Source: Xylocopa sonorina (lineage: Eukaryota > Arthropoda > Insecta > Hymenoptera > Apidae). Taken from it: a DNA stretch of 64,000 nt. The notes under the pieces were generated by a model. It was given only the letters and a program-made list of their open reading frames with translations, made no database searches and had not been told where the DNA came from. Every line of letters begins with the position of its first letter. The first letter of the stretch is position 1. Below are positions 62,582 to 64,000 of this stretch, one piece after another. The DNA lies in the NCBI RefSeq assembly GCF_050948175.1, contig NC_135203.1, forward strand, positions 2,232,001-2,296,000, written 5' to 3'. A program made the translations under genes and the position numbers.

Positions 62582-63470
62582 TGGTGAGTAAAAACCATTG
62601 TAGTTACGAGGAATTGAACGAAATTTCGAACACACTTGGAGATCCAATCGCCAGGGTATGGCTTAAACTAGTTAGTAATTCGTGCTGGCCGAGCGACGAA
62701 ATCACGCGATACGTACGTAAGTACGAACCATCTCTCTTTCCAGACTGGGAAGTTCAATGCGGCGCACAAACGTGTGTCACATAGCGATGAAACAAGAGCA
62801 CGAGTTCTATACCGGGCGTCTCTATATAGGCGGGAATATTCATGGACAAACGCATGCGAAAACTAGTGTTTGTATGCTTGCGAGAGATTGCAAGCTTAAT
62901 CTAAGTAAGAGACACAAACGTAAACTAGGTTCGACTCACTTTCGATTTAATATGCAAGACCAACTCTTTCTATCTCTTTACCCAATCAGTACTCTCGTTA
63001 AACATACGCGATTACTTGTTTCCCGACAAAAGGGATTTACGATCCGTGAATTTATTGTGCCGTTTATAATCTGAGCTATTGCCTGTCGATTCTTTTATTT
63101 AAATCGCAAATGATGATCAGCGCACAGTTGACGTACAACACGTAGCAGGTGATAGATTGTACATATGTAACTATCGTTTGTAAGCCAATGTACGCATGGA
63201 GTTACGATCGAATCACAAGTTCTATCGTTCGAAATGTTTCGATTAGATAACTAGAATAACTAAGTTTGTTTCAAATGGCGATAATGTCAGTAGATTAAAG
63301 GTGGCAAAGAAATACCCGCGGTATTTCTCTTGATTTCTTTCAGATGGTGGTGGGTTCTTCGCTTTTCGCTCTAACCATGGAAACAATTTCAACGGGAGAG
63401 GCCTAAAACTACTAACACCATTTACTAATAGAGACGGAACTGAATTCCATATTAATTTACGCATATGTAC

Positions 63471-63531
63471 GTACATACATATACATACATATATATGTAT
63501 ATATATGTATATATATGTATATATATGTATC
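63471..63531. repeat. (TATATG)n / (ACATAC)n short tandem repeat
   Basis: ACATACAT units followed by four copies of TATATATGTA. Simple satellite-like repeat. Confidence 0.93.
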
Positions 63532-64000
63532 TACACAACGGCGACAAAAGAAGTAAGCAGCTATGAAATTGGGGATAACCCAATGGTATTTTTATTCGCG
63601 GGAAACTACTGCACACACAATCTAGTCAAAAAAGGAAGACTCATTCCTCAAAGAGAAATTTATGGCGCGAGATAAGAAAAGATCATGTAATCAATCCAAG
63701 AAACTGCAAGTGTAAATGTAAAAACAGGATAATGCAGATCGAGTCACGAATTTGATCGTGATCTCGCCTTCGAGATTTCGCAAGAAGGAGAATCGTGTTT
63801 CTGGAAAACCGTGGATCGATCACAGGTAATTTGAACAAAATAAAGTAATGATAAGCTTTCGATTGTTCCCGTTAAAATTGATTGCCAAAGGGAATCGCGT
63901 TACCAAAGAAATCGTTGATCGAATATCTTATTAAAATTGTAACGAGACGACGGAATGTGTGCAAACGCGCACGATCAATCCTATTAGTACTTTAATCGTA

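Larger units (their letters stand above)
48526..64000. other. 15.5-kb gene-poor region right of NTAN1
   Basis: No complete protein gene could be recognised. Less AT-rich than the left half, with many CGAT/TCGA words. It contains promoter-like patches (49859-49973, 60554-60608, 62387-62581), one good minus-strand exon (55288-55412), a pair of hairpins (58246-58344) and several microsatellites. Frames such as 53405-53695, 56466-56810 and 60586-61017 are open but show no domain, compositional bias or splice support. The region may be an intron or regulatory landscape of a gene extending beyond the window. Confidence 0.5.

Overview
The window looks like AT-rich nuclear DNA of an insect, most probably a hymenopteran (bee-like). 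Inferred from: short GT-AG introns of about 80-400 bp, insect-type orthologues, a mir-279 hairpin, many AT/AAT/TCTA microsatellites and an intact Tc1 transposon. The species cannot be fixed from sequence alone. All exon models below were spliced by hand, and the reading phase was checked across every junction.

Left half (0-37.5 kb) is gene-dense. In order: the 3' terminal exon of an unrecognised gene (+, to 467); a mir-279-family microRNA hairpin (-, about 1659-1729); SAP130, a Sin3/HDAC corepressor subunit (+, 3198-6692); DNAAF3, an axonemal dynein assembly factor (+, 7178-8974); a young Tc1-like DD34E transposon with identical 221-bp inverted repeats (9448-11096), nested in an older hAT-like remnant (9295-11314); NSD, an H3K36 methyltransferase of 1308 aa (+, 11895-18735); TMEM63, an OSCA-type mechanosensitive cation channel (-, 20687-23956, 5' end unresolved); microcephalin MCPH1 (-, 25924-28753); RMC1/Bulli, a subunit of the Mon1-Ccz1 Rab7 exchange complex (+, 30268-33805); and a Dexras-like Ras GTPase with a CaaX box (-, 35639-37386). 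MCPH1 and RMC1 are divergent. Their 1.5-kb shared promoter region holds a MITE copy and four AGATGGC-type motifs resembling the CTCF core.

Right half (37.5-64 kb) is gene-poor. The only complete gene recognised is NTAN1 (protein N-terminal asparagine amidohydrolase, -, 46899-48525, 310 aa). The rest is long non-coding DNA with microsatellites, a few promoter-like patches (CCAAT clusters, a GCC-rich stretch), one convincing isolated minus-strand spliced exon (55288-55412, possibly a 5'UTR exon of NTAN1) and one candidate minus-strand exon coding a hydrophobic segment (42535-42778).

The genes do not form one pathway. Two are chromatin regulators (SAP130, NSD), one acts in chromosome condensation/DNA damage (MCPH1), and the others in cilia, membrane traffic, mechanosensation and the N-degron pathway. 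The most notable items are the mir-279 hairpin, the nested intact transposon, a GC-AG intron in NSD, a two-copy MITE family, a microcephalin model without its N-terminal BRCT domain, and the CTCF-like motif cluster.
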